A stretch of DNA of 64,000 nucleotides, from contig CM043959.1 of NCBI GenBank assembly GCA_014529385.2, positions 93,260,529 through 93,324,528 of the forward strand, in the 5' to 3' direction. Below, piece by piece: positions 54,990 to 64,000 of this stretch; the stretch's first letter is position 1; each line of letters opens with the position of its first letter. Origin of the DNA: Adiantum capillus-veneris (lineage: Eukaryota; Streptophyta; Polypodiopsida; Polypodiales; Pteridaceae). The position numbers and the translations under genes are program-made. The notes under the pieces were generated by a model, which saw only the letters and a list, made by a program, of their open reading frames with translations, was not told the DNA's origin and made no database searches.

Positions 54990-55417
54990 GAGATGTTGGC
55001 TTACTTCCTTAGTTTTGAGAGCGATAAAGAGAGTTGCTTCTTAGCTTCAAGAACGAGAGAGAGAATTGCTGCAGTTGCCCAGTCTGGTACATATATGCAA
55101 TCAATCCCAACTTCAAACTGCCATAACTTCTTCACCGTAGCTCCAATCAATGAGCCGTAAAGATAGGCTGGTAGAGCACTTCAAGTATTACATTTCTAGA
55201 TCATAAACTCCCATCTATGCTCACTTCAAACATAATCTTTTTTAGCATCTTTAAGGCATATGTTGGCCTTTTAAAGCCGCATCTAGCATACATTAATCGC
55301 AAAACTAGCTTGTTAGCAAGCCCTGAACACTGATTATTAATCAGTTAAGCTTCAATTAAGCTTGATGTGCATATTTTCCTGCTATATTTCTTAGCATGGG
55401 AGCGGAACTTCACGACA
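54269..55417 (-). mobile_element. LTR-like insertion related to the insert in element B
   Basis: 1,149 bp, TGTCGGGGGATGTG to CGGAACTTCACGACA, inverted relative to 19020-20400. It truncates the copia RNase H. It includes a (GA)n tract at 54930-54993. The flanks TACGA and TCAGC do not match, so the insertion may have been followed by deletion or recombination. No internal region or primer site is seen. Confidence 0.65.
54930..54993. repeat. (GA)n microsatellite
   Basis: About 64 bp of GA with one GGG interruption, within the LTR-like insertion. Confidence 0.95.
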
Positions 55418-57009
55418 TCAGCCCTCTTAACCTGCACAGCCGCCCGCCGATCTTTACTAACCAGTCTTTAATCTGCATCTACTATAGGCACTTAAAGCTC
55501 TTTGCCATCATCAAGCTCACATAACTGGTAAGTACATGTAGAACAAAATAAGGCTGCAACCCGATCATCAATGGTCTTGCTTAGTCATGTGTGCATTTTA
55601 TTTGTGAGCTTTTATTTTCGTGCTTTTGCAATTGAAACTATGTTTTAGAGCTTTTTTCCATTAATTTTCGTTTCATCAAAGATACACATTGATATATGGC
55701 CTCCGTCACAACAAGAATCACCTAATAAAAAATGGATGGTAAACCATATAGGTAACATGCAAGTGAAGATGCTGAAGTGGATAGTGGGGAAAACTCCATA
55801 ATATCATAGTGTAAGAAACCAACCAAGAATCACTACAATATCCAGAAACATTATATAGAAGGCATACACACAAGAGACAAATTTGAACAAAAATTTTCAT
55901 ACATTTGTAACTTAGCCCCCACAAAATACATTTTTGATTATAAATTTAGGGTAATGTTTAGGGTGATCAATGACCCAGGTGTAGGTGATTGATTTATTAA
56001 AAAGGTAATAATTACTATATCCAAACACATTACATAGATGGCATTCACAAAAGAGATAACATTAAAAATTGCATCCGATTCGTTATTAAAAAGGATACAC
56101 CTTATGCGGTTGACCCAACAAAAAGGAAAGGTCTATGGTTGTTAAGGATGATATATGAGCATGTGTTCCTTGGTTTCGTGCTTGGTTTGAAGGCCAAAAT
56201 TTTGCATGTTCATGTAATACTTGTGTTTGTAGGCAAGGAACACCTTTTGAGTAGATTCTCTCTTTTAAAAATCACGACATTTGCTATTAGGCTCTTAAAG
56301 AGTAGTCAAAAAATGGCATGCAGTCTTTGTGTTAATATACCTCTTATGTAAGGGTCACAACCATGTTGTTAATTGCCTCCAATCTTGGATCCTATCTCAC
56401 CAAATGCATCTAACTTAGCATTTTTCACTTAAGATCGAATATATATCTCATCCATATCTCCCTAAACAAATGATATGGATTAGCATGTCATAGTTTATGA
56501 CTAACTTTCATTTATGGATAGAGGAAAGAAAAGTAGATCTCCATCCATATAGATGAGCAAAACCTACCATGTTGCTAGCTGTTGAGGAATGAGTATAATA
56601 TCGAGACGACCGTATCTTTATATATGGCTGAGGGATAGAAACATAGAGGACCATCTAGATAAGCACAACTTACCACATTTTTGACGAGTGACAAATGACA
56701 AGGTTTCAGTGTAGAGAAGCTTTGCATGCTTCCTTTGGGTGCAGCTGGGATTAGGTCAGCATCATATAGTCCTTGGAGTTCTAGAGACATAGAAGGTACA
56801 CCACCCACCATGCGAGCATGCGTGATCACACCCTACTATAGTATCTAATGTACTACAAAGCCCACCACACCATTTTTTGCATCTACCTTCTTTTCACTTC
56901 ATCTATTTGTGAAGTTTTTTTCAAGGGCTAGATATGAACTACCACCCGGCCTTTTGACGCAAGGTGGAGGTGATGGTGCCACAAAGCATAGCGCAAGGGC
57001 TCAAACTCA
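55418..57009. other. noncoding DNA
   Basis: No supportable gene. A short phrase (ACA.TA.ATAGA.GGCAT.CACA.AAGAGA) occurs twice, at about 55850 and 56030. Confidence 0.5.
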
Positions 57010-57243
57010 GGGGGGTCACTTACTAATTATGTGACTATCAGGTGAGTGCATTAGAAGGTGTTATTTGTTTTTATTCTTTCTCAAATTTTTATATACAAGA
57101 TGGTACCATAAAATGAAATTGGGAAAAATTTTATAGATTGAAGGTATGAAAAGAGTCTAATTTTTTCTTGTAAAAAACTCATAGATAAAGAATTTTCAAA
57201 ATAGTCCTTAAATGCATGCAATATACACAATTTATACATAGTG

Positions 57244-57297
<54 letters not shown>
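57010..57297 (+). mobile_element. MITE with GGGGGGTCAC ends and a 53-bp C run, copy 2
   Basis: Starts GGGGGGTCACTTACTAAT and ends ATACATAGTGACCCCCC, giving terminal inverted repeats of about 10 bp (GGGGGGTCAC). The terminal C run has grown to 53. About 288 bp in total. Followed by a short (CA)n. Homologous to 53212-53481 throughout. Confidence 0.75.
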
Positions 57298-57311
<14 letters not shown>

Positions 57312-57768
57312 CCGCACCTCCAACCCCCAAGGGCTCCAAGTGCAGCTTAGATCCATTGGACGTTGGCAAGACTCACACCCACCCCTTGTGAGTTGAGTTA
57401 TGGAGGCCCATGGGATATAGAACTATTCTTATTTTCATGTGGATTTGATAAGGGAAACTAGTTAAACTAGTATGTCCCTCTAATATTTTTCTGAATTCTT
57501 TTTGTAGGAATCTTGGAAAATGCTCTCACAGGTTTGAGCCTCTTTGAGGGAGAAGGGGGGGAAAATGGCACGTGGAGGGGAAGAGAGAGAAAGATAGGTT
57601 GCATGTGTAATTTTGGAAAACTGATTTCTCACAAGCACTGATAGTGCAAATGCTCGATAGTTGCCACGAGCCTGCAGTCGATGAACGAGCAGTCCGGAGG
57701 CGATGCATTGAGTGCAAGAAATGCTGACGCGTACGCATCGGCTATGGGGAGGAGGGAGGTGCATAGCT

Positions 57769-57778
<10 letters not shown>

Positions 57779-57807
<29 letters not shown>

Positions 57808-57958
57808 GACGGGTGTTCTTCAGGTGGGCGGTTCCCTCAGGCTACGCAGATTGCACGTCCGCTGGCTGGACTGCATGGACACGGGGTTGGTGCCGCGAGA
57901 GAGATATCATGCTCGGCAAGGCTCGCGATGGCTTGCAATGGGATAGAGTGTACGCATG

Positions 57959-58000
<42 letters not shown>
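57779..58000. repeat. two (CT)n microsatellites
   Basis: CT tracts at 57779-57806 and 57962-58000 with non-repetitive DNA between. Reading frames across them are artefacts. Confidence 0.95.
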
Positions 58001-58002
<2 letters not shown>

Positions 58003-59594
58003 CACCATCACACTGTCTTGGTGTTGGACTTGCTGCGTTACATTCACCAGTAGTGGCGACCCCTTCAATGCAGACGCCTGGTGATAGGAGATCTGCTGAA
58101 AACCCCGCAGGAGAGCTGTGCATAGAGACAGGAACTGCAAGCTGAGCATGGAACATGGACGAGATGATGTGCTCAAGGAAGTGCAGGGAAGACATGGAGG
58201 CACGCCATCAGGCAGGAGCGGTGGGCGTGGGAACCGGACATAAGCGACAGCCTTTACATTTCCTAAGGTTAACGAGAGAGAATCTTGACTATGAATTAAT
58301 TAATGAGATGAGAACGTACCCAGTATGATAGTATCCATCTTTTCCTATTTTCCCTAAAGAGAATGATTTCTCAGCACGAGTAGATGCTTTCAAACGGTTT
58401 TGTAGTGGCTTCCTTTTGGAATTTTTTTTTCAAGAAATGGGGTGCAACCACACCCCTTGTGAGTTCATTTATGGAGGTCCACGGGGTATAGATGCTTATT
58501 TTCATGTGGATCTAATAAGTGATAATAATCTAACTAATATTTGTCTTTTTCTATTTTTCCTAAAGAGAATGCTTTCTTGGCACTAGTAGATCCTCCTCAC
58601 CCCATGTCGATAACGGAAAATATTCTAACTAGTATTTGTCTTTTTCTATCTTTTCTAAAGAGAATGCTCTCATGCCCCCCATCTTAGGAAAAAAAGGCCT
58701 TTGACACCACTTGGGCCTTGTACTGCTAATTCATGTTCAGAGGTATACTCACCTATTTCCAATGTCTTTCATTGTGAAATGAAGTGATGGAAGTACTTTA
58801 ATCACTAAACTTTATTTTTTGTGATTGTTTCAAAGCATGGGACCATGGACTCAATGTCACATTCCAGAACGGAATGTTGCATGGATGGGGAATGCAACAC
58901 CCCCCTCCCCCGCGCTCTACAAAGTTTTTTTTTGATTGGAATTTAGTATGACGGTCTCGTGTTGCACCATAGCCTTACTATTGCCAATATAGATCTTAAG
59001 TAGGGGGAGGATAAATAAGTATTTTGGTTTGGCACAAGATCGTTGGTTTGGTATCAGATTATAGGAAACTTTGCAAGGGTAGGGAGCACACCATGCCTAT
59101 GGGAGAAATATGGCTATCACTCACTAACAATGACTCAAATTACAATATAAGGGTAAAAATTAGTATCCCAATAACATTACTAGACCAAGAAATAATCTTG
59201 CCATAGAAGAAACGGGATCTCCCCTATGCATCTCCAAAGAACTTCCATACGTGCTCTCCTTTGTTTTAGCATAAAATTTTCAAAAAACACCTCTGCACCT
59301 TTATCATTAAGCCCACAAGAGATTAAGGATGTTCAAACAATAAAAACACAATAAAAAATCTTATTAAATACACTTTAAATCACTTTCCAAAGCACAGTTT
59401 CTCATTATTACTTAGTGTATAATAGCTGTTGCACCATAGCCTTAATATTGCCACATCCTTAAAAAAACACGTACCCCTCCTCCACCGTTATCATCAAGAC
59501 TTCCACAAGAGATTAAGGATGTTCAAACAATTAAAACACAATCAAATTTTTTATTAAATACACTTTAAATCACTTTTCCAAAGACTTGTTTCTG
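58001..59594. other. noncoding DNA with local duplications
   Basis: No gene supported. The CCCCTTGTGAGTT...GGAGG.CCA.GGG.TATAG phrase at 58455 repeats one at 57382. GTTGCACCATAGCCTTA at 58962 recurs at 59429. CACAAGAGATTAAGGATGTT and TTATTAAATACACTTTAAAT occur twice (59320-59395 and 59507-59575). Confidence 0.5.
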
Positions 59595-59616
59595 TCATCC
59601 GCTTGCAAGCGGATGA
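59595..59616. repeat. perfect 22-bp palindrome
   Basis: TCATCCGCTT followed by its exact complement, then TCAGAGAGCTCAA. Related to the two palindromes downstream. Confidence 0.9.
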
Positions 59617-59756
59617 TCAGAGAGCTCAACAAGAGTCTTATGTTTTATGTAATTTTGAAACAATAGTTTAAAATAGACAAAAAAACTAATCTACTTCTCA
59701 AGGCTACATTAATACACTTTAAATCAATTTTTTTTTCTTTTGTGTATAGTAGGTGT

Positions 59757-59804
59757 TTGAGCTCTCTAATCATCCGCATGCAAGCGGATGATCAGAGAGC
59801 TCAA
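59757..59804. repeat. 48-bp near-perfect palindrome
   Basis: TTGAGCTCTCTAATCATCCGC on the left pairs with GCGGATGATCAGAGAGCTCAA on the right, with one or two mismatches. It shares its right half with the palindrome at 59595. Confidence 0.9.
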
Positions 59805-60114
59805 CCAATCTTATGTTATATTCAATTTTGACACAATGATTGAAAGTAGGTAACAAAACTAATCTATTTTTTAAGGCGCCATTAAATACACTGTAAAAAC
59901 CATATAATAAAAAAATCAAGACATAGAGATTTGTCAAAACCAAAAAAATCTTCTAAGTATAAAAAACATAGAAAACTGGACAGAGTTTCCTTTGTTTTAG
60001 CATAAAAGTTCAAAACAACCCACTCTACCTTCATTGGATAGAAAAAAAGGCAACCCAAAATCTTATCAAAATCCAAAAAGTGTTGTTCAATTGGAAAGAC
60101 ATACACACAAACTT

Positions 60115-60188
60115 GAAAAAAAGAGGGGGGTTGGACCCCTTGTCCGCGTGTGCGCGGACGATCAGGGTCTCCAACCTCCCCTTTTTCT
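60115..60188. repeat. long imperfect hairpin
   Basis: GGGGGGTTGGACCCC...GTCCGCG pairs with CGCGGACGATCAGGG...TCCAACC(T)CCCC and continues into A-rich/T-rich flanks. It has the same GTCCGC...GCGGACGATCAG core as the two palindromes upstream. Confidence 0.85.
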
Positions 60189-60315
60189 ATAAATTTGTGT
60201 GTTCGTATTGTAGGATAGAAGCAAGCATAACATGAGGACAATGTTTCACTTTGCAAAGCAATTGTAAGATAGAAGCATGTAAACAAAGAAAAAAACTAAA
60301 ATGTTAAATGTTTCC

Positions 60316-60428
60316 CTTGGCAATGCATATGTGCATAAAGGCTATGGAGGAAAAAGACGGGGGACTCCATTCCCCCAATCGTCTTCCATTTATATGCCAT
60401 AGCCTTTATGCACATATGCATTGTCAAG
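60316..60428. repeat. 113-nt foldback with 32-bp arms
   Basis: Arms 60316-60347 and 60397-60428 (CTTG(G/A)CAATGCATATG, then TGCATAAAGGCTATGG) pair with one mismatch. The 49-nt loop contains a further stem (GACGGGGGA with TCCCCC...GTC). It could be a tiny MITE or a small-RNA precursor-like hairpin. No target duplication is evident. Confidence 0.85.
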
Positions 60429-61017
60429 TGATAGGCAATGCAAAGAAAAGAAGCTTTGCACTCTTTTCGACAAGACTATAATAAACGAGAGAATATCTCC
60501 AAATGCAATTGCGGATTCTTGCATCTTGGCGGCGCTTCAAATGATGTTTGTGTGTGCGTGACCTTTCACCTTGGCGTACACACAACATTAGTGCATAGCA
60601 ACAAATGTCTTTCTCTTCTTATAGGAAAGTGAAGAGAGAATGATAGACCGACACACTTGGGAGCCATTGGTTCTCTCCAATTTATTTTAGTAATGGGATG
60701 CACATGCATCAATGTAGATCTTTTGCTCTGAATTCAGGGCTCCTTGGCCTCTTGAGATTAATTCCTATCCTACTGCTAAAGTGAGTCTATACTTCTCACT
60801 TAGAAATTCAAGTACATTGTAGAACTTAGTACACATGATCGTGTCTCCATGTACATTAATATGGTGTGAAGGTGAAAGAGATTGCGGGAGCTTGGTAGGG
60901 AGGGAAAAAAGTTGGCTAGTGCAAGCAAGGGAGCAATTGGGGTGAAGTGGTTCCCCAAGAGAAGGCATCTATAGAAATATAAAACATAATACTTAGGCGG
61001 AAAAATGTAAAGGTCTG

Positions 61018-61059
61018 GGAAAAAAGGGGGGGTTGGAGCCTCCCCCCTTTTTTTTTTCC
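61018..61059. repeat. G-A/T-C hairpin
   Basis: GGAAAAAAGGGGGG, a short TTGGAGC-type loop, then CCCCCC and T9-10 CC. The left arm resembles the left arm of the hairpin at 60115, with shared GGGGGGTTGGA. Confidence 0.8.
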
Positions 61060-61067
61060 AAATGCAA

Positions 61068-61688
61068 TCATCGATGCCTGCAGATTGCCAACACCATTTT
61101 TAGCAAGAAGCTTTGCGTTGTTTTTAGCAGGTGATGATTGAGGGCATCTTGACAGCATGCATAGCTAGCAGAGAAATTTTTATACTCGTGTTTTGCAGGG
61201 AGACCATGTCGATGCAGTCGATCAGCGCAAAGGCCGAGTAGACTAGCTGGGGGATGATTAGTGTCACATGTAGCTAGTTGAACTACATCCTCAAGCAGAC
61301 TTGTGGGGTAAATATATTTATCATGAGCTTGCAATGGCGCCACAATTTTGACATGAGGTGATATGCTATCACTATTGCTATCTGTTATCACATCAGTACT
61401 GCTATGAATTCCTTCAATGCCATTGACTACAAGGATTGGAGCTGCAACAAATGCAAGTGGATTCCAAGTGTTTGGGACCGCCGGGGGTTTAGTGACAGAT
61501 GATCTGCATAAAGTAGGTATTGAGGCTGAGTTGGGTTTGAGGGTTGTATCACTGTCGGTAGCGGCATGGACACCATAAGTTCTGATGGCAACAAAGTTTG
61601 CAACATCAGACTTGGTTACGTTGACGGCTACATCATTGTCAACAGTATGTGATGCAGTAGCAAATGTGGCAGCAAGCGAATCCTTCAT
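61068..61688 (-). CDS. hypothetical ORF, 206 aa
   Basis: Longest non-transposon-like frame of the right third, from ATG 61688 to the stop at 61068. Composition is balanced: Ala/Thr/Val-rich N-terminal half (MKDSLAATFATASHTVDNDV), a PPAVPNTWNPLAFVAAP segment, and a Cys/His-bearing C-terminal third (LLGLCADRLHRHGLP, SASYACCQDALNHHLL). No signal peptide, membrane segment or familiar domain. No clear promoter or splice evidence was found. It may be a fragment of a gene or of a LINE ORF1, or chance. I do not recognise it. Confidence 0.25.
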   Translation of the reverse strand: MKDSLAATFATASHTVDNDVAVNVTKSDVANFVAIRTYGVHAATDSDTTLKPNSASIPTLCRSSVTKPPAVPNTWNPLAFVAAPILVVNGIEGIHSSTDVITDSNSDSISPHVKIVAPLQAHDKYIYPTSLLEDVVQLATCDTNHPPASLLGLCADRLHRHGLPAKHEYKNFSASYACCQDALNHHLLKTTQSFLLKMVLAICRHR

Positions 61689-62071
61689 GGCTGCAATATA
61701 CTTGCTGGTAAGTGGTGGAGTGCCCCCTTTTTTTTCCAGTTTTTTTCCCTTGTTGATTATGGATTAGTTGGGCTGCATATAAGTATTTTCTATCAACGCC
61801 AATGCGGGTGATTGAAGGTATGTGTCAGAGTCCTCGCCATGCTTCTTCCACCTGCACCGGGCCCCTTGTAGTTCCTTCCTCCTGTTTGCATGCGGCTCTC
61901 CAAACCCATCCATCCGTATTGCAGGCGACTGATCTCCAAACTTGTCCATGCCGGGGTGAATGCACTGGCAATGTTGACATTGCAACAGCAATATAGAACA
62001 CACACACACACACACAATGTCTCTCACGAAGATCTCCACTAATGCCTTAAATTAATGGAAAAAAGTTAATG

Positions 62072-62098
62072 CCCCCCCCCCCCCCCCCCCCCCCCCCC
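62072..62098. repeat. 27-bp C homopolymer
   Basis: Uninterrupted C run. The flanks do not match the GGGGGGTCAC MITE family. Confidence 0.95.
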
Positions 62099-62478
62099 GG
62101 CAAAGATGACAAACTCTCACTTCCTCCTAATTGTGATCAGGGTGAGCTTTGAGAATGGTTGGACAACAATCGCGATGTTAATATTGTGGCAGCCCTCGAG
62201 TTCAATGATGATTCATAGTTGCATGCACGAGGTGTTGGCGGTTTTGTCGAATACTACCAAGTAGGAGGCATGTATGGGAACTGGCCGGCTTGATAGTCGC
62301 AAGTTCAAGGGAATTTCGTTCAAGGGGAGGTCGTTGTAAAAGCTAAGGCTCGTGTTGGTTTCTTGCATAGTTTTGTGCTTATTAGAAAGATGTGGTGCAA
62401 TCACTTTTTCCAATGGTACAATGGGAAACCTCACCATATTTGTGCTTAGAACCTCCCGATCAAGACTGATGAATTAGT

Positions 62479-62581
<103 letters not shown>

Positions 62582-62839
62582 AATGAAATGAAATGTTATA
62601 TTAAACATCTTTAAAAAGCCAAATTGACCTTTGAGACCAAACTGATACAATCTTGGTGGATCTAATAGAATGCCGAGGCACAAAATAAAAATAAAAATGA
62701 GCTAGAGTGAGAAACTAAATCATCATCATCATGAATTTATGAGGATTCCCTCATTTTCAGAGAAATTATTGCATCGGTCTCACTGAAGAGCATCATCAAT
62801 GTCTGTAGTTCACTATGTGGGAACTTTTTCTTAGAAGAT

Positions 62840-63273
62840 GGGCAGCGAATTACTTAGTAGTTACTATGGTAATTACTATAGTAAACCCAAAGTGTATAAA
62901 TAGGGCCCATTACATTGTAATCGGGTTGGCACTTATTATCATTTGGGTTAGCGCCTTGGATATACTTGTACTTGAGAATCATTGGTAGTATTGTCGGCTG
63001 TACTTTCTCTTTGTAAATCATATTTGCTGTAATCTTGATCTGTAATCCCAATCATGGCATATATTTCAGTTATACTTACTTCTCGTCCAGTCTTCTAAAT
63101 CTGAATCTGAATCTGAACCTTATTTCCAGTACATAAGTCCGGTTCTTATAGTATCCACATTCTAGTATAGTCTCTGATTCCTGTCCAGTCTGCTGTCTAA
63201 AATCTTCCTACACTAATAGCTGAAATCTTCCAACACTAGAATTAGCTGTCTCAAGAGACCAGCTCCAATTCCA
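62840..63273 (+). repeat. probable LTR end of a Gag-bearing retrotransposon
   Basis: TATAAATAG at 62895-62903 and a leader-like stretch end at about CCAATTCCA (63271-63273). This is followed by TTTTGGCGATCACGG, a candidate primer site, 75 bp before a Gag start codon. The LTR start was not identified, and the primer tRNA is uncertain. Confidence 0.4.
62895..62903 (+). promoter_or_regulatory. TATA box upstream of the right-edge Gag
   Basis: TATAAATAG about 450 bp before the Gag ATG; motif and position only. Confidence 0.5.
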
Positions 63274-63347
63274 TTTTGGCGATCACGGTGGCTCGAGCTG
63301 AAGCTCGTTGACTGAAAGACTCTTCTCCCAGTTCGAAGTTTTTAGCA

Positions 63348-64000
63348 ATGGCACCAAAATCCAATCGTGGCCGGAAATCCACCATTCGTGTTGACCCCAT
63401 TCCTGAGGAGTTAGGAAGAGAGTCTGACCCCAAGCAAGAGAAGATGATTGACACTGAGACTCAGGAGGAGCATAGTCAGGCTGATGAGGTGCAGGACTCA
63501 CAACACTCCAGTCATTCTCGACGCCGACGGGCAGAACGGGAAGCACGGAAGGCAAAGAGTTCCAAGAGTTCTCGGTCCCGGCAGAGAGATGAGGATACCA
63601 AGGGCAGTAAAGGAAGTCACCGTACTTCTAGCAGACAAACCAGAGAAGACACTGACACAAAGACAGAGACAGAGATTGATTGGGATGCTGACACTGACAA
63701 TTGCAAGAAGCTTCCAAGCATCATTCTGAATCCAAGAAGAGAAGTGGCAAGATCAGTAGTAATCAGAATGATTACACAACTTCCATGAAGATTTCTTTTC
63801 CAATATTCAAGGGAGGGAAGAAGGGTGATCCAGATGTTCACATACAAGCTTTCAAGCAGTATGCTGAACTAAAAAACATCGATGAAGATGATTGGGGGAA
63901 ATATTTTCCACAAACCTTGAAGGAGGCAGCGAGGAAATGGTATTACCATTACCTTGCCTGTCAACTCAGATCATATAACAAATTGCTCAAAGCCTTCAGG
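63348..64000 (+). pseudogene. gag: retrotransposon Gag N-terminus, frameshifted, cut by window end
   Basis: The ATG at 63348 opens 146 codons of hydrophilic, Arg/Ser/Glu-rich sequence (MAPKSNRGRKSTIRVD; SSKSSRSRQRDEDTKGSKGS) ending at 63788. The next frame continues with SGKISSNQNDYTTSMKISFP and the core FPIFKGGKKGDPDVHIQAFK, DWGKYFPQTLKEAARKWYYH, RSYNKLLKAF. This is the classic retrotransposon Gag pattern (FPxTLKxxAxxWY) of Ty3-type elements. The frame change near 63740-63770 makes this copy defective unless it is a sequencing error. Pol, if present, lies beyond the window. Confidence 0.75.

Noticed and set aside
57081-57356. Glycine-rich protein on the minus strand
   Set aside because: The glycines are the 53-bp C run of a MITE terminus.

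Overview
The window looks like repeat-dominated nuclear DNA of a land plant. I base this on the mix of elements: Ty1/copia and Ty3 retrotransposons, LTR elements primed by initiator Met-tRNA (TGGTATCAGAGC next to the LTR), a hAT transposase of the DUF659/BED type with an intron, a plant-type LINE ORF1 (DUF4283-like domain plus CCHC knuckle), MITEs, a degenerate CCCTAAA/CCCTAAG array and many (CT)n, (GA)n and (TG)n tracts. I cannot tell the lineage from the sequence. I found no intact host gene, rRNA, tRNA or CRISPR array. Almost everything recognisable is a transposable element or a relic of one.

Layout. 1-3387: simple repeats, then a decayed hAT transposase. 3388-7098: element A, an LTR retroelement without gag-pol. 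7099-9570 continuing at 20907-25045: an old dispersed repeat with a decayed copia gag, a hAT-type MITE and a large inverted-repeat module. It is paralogous to 31138-35880. Inside the first copy is a nested stack: LTR element B (9576-20906) sits in the MITE, LTR element C (11781-17364, minus strand) sits in B, a 5'-truncated LINE (15999-17236) sits in the 5' LTR of C, and a 174-bp hAT-like MITE sits in the LINE. A further LTR-like insert sits in the 3' LTR of B. Most junctions carry target-site duplications (CAATG, ACAAG, a 14-15 bp LINE duplication, GTTGGGAG). 25046-29520: a minus-strand LINE ORF1 relic split by element D, a shorter LTR element flanked by GGTAG. 37298-37690: telomere-like repeats. 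40090-47990: a minus-strand Ty3 relic split by a nearly intact 5.55-kb Ty1/copia element (TSD GGATC, LTRs about 97% identical, one nonsense codon). 47992-49840: an LTR-like block. 52260-54268: a decayed plus-strand copia polyprotein broken by a MITE with a 51-bp G run. 54269-55417: an LTR related to the insert in B. 55418-62480: mostly noncoding, with palindromes, a 113-nt foldback and a second G/C-terminal MITE. 62840-64000: the LTR end and Gag start of another retrotransposon.

Two things look least like known systems. First, elements A, B, C and D form a group of non-autonomous LTR elements with shared termini (TGTCACGTG...TGCACCT-ACA). A, B and C keep a homologous non-gag/pol ORF whose product has a proline/lysine-rich segment, His/Asp repeats and a conserved His/Cys-rich C-terminal domain that I do not recognise. 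Second, a family of four inverted-repeat ORF copies (about 22.0, 24.5, 34.5 and 35.4 kb) encodes an arginine-rich protein with a conserved C-terminal domain, also unrecognised. The elements presumably depend on enzymes supplied elsewhere in the genome. The copia element here is the only one close to autonomous.
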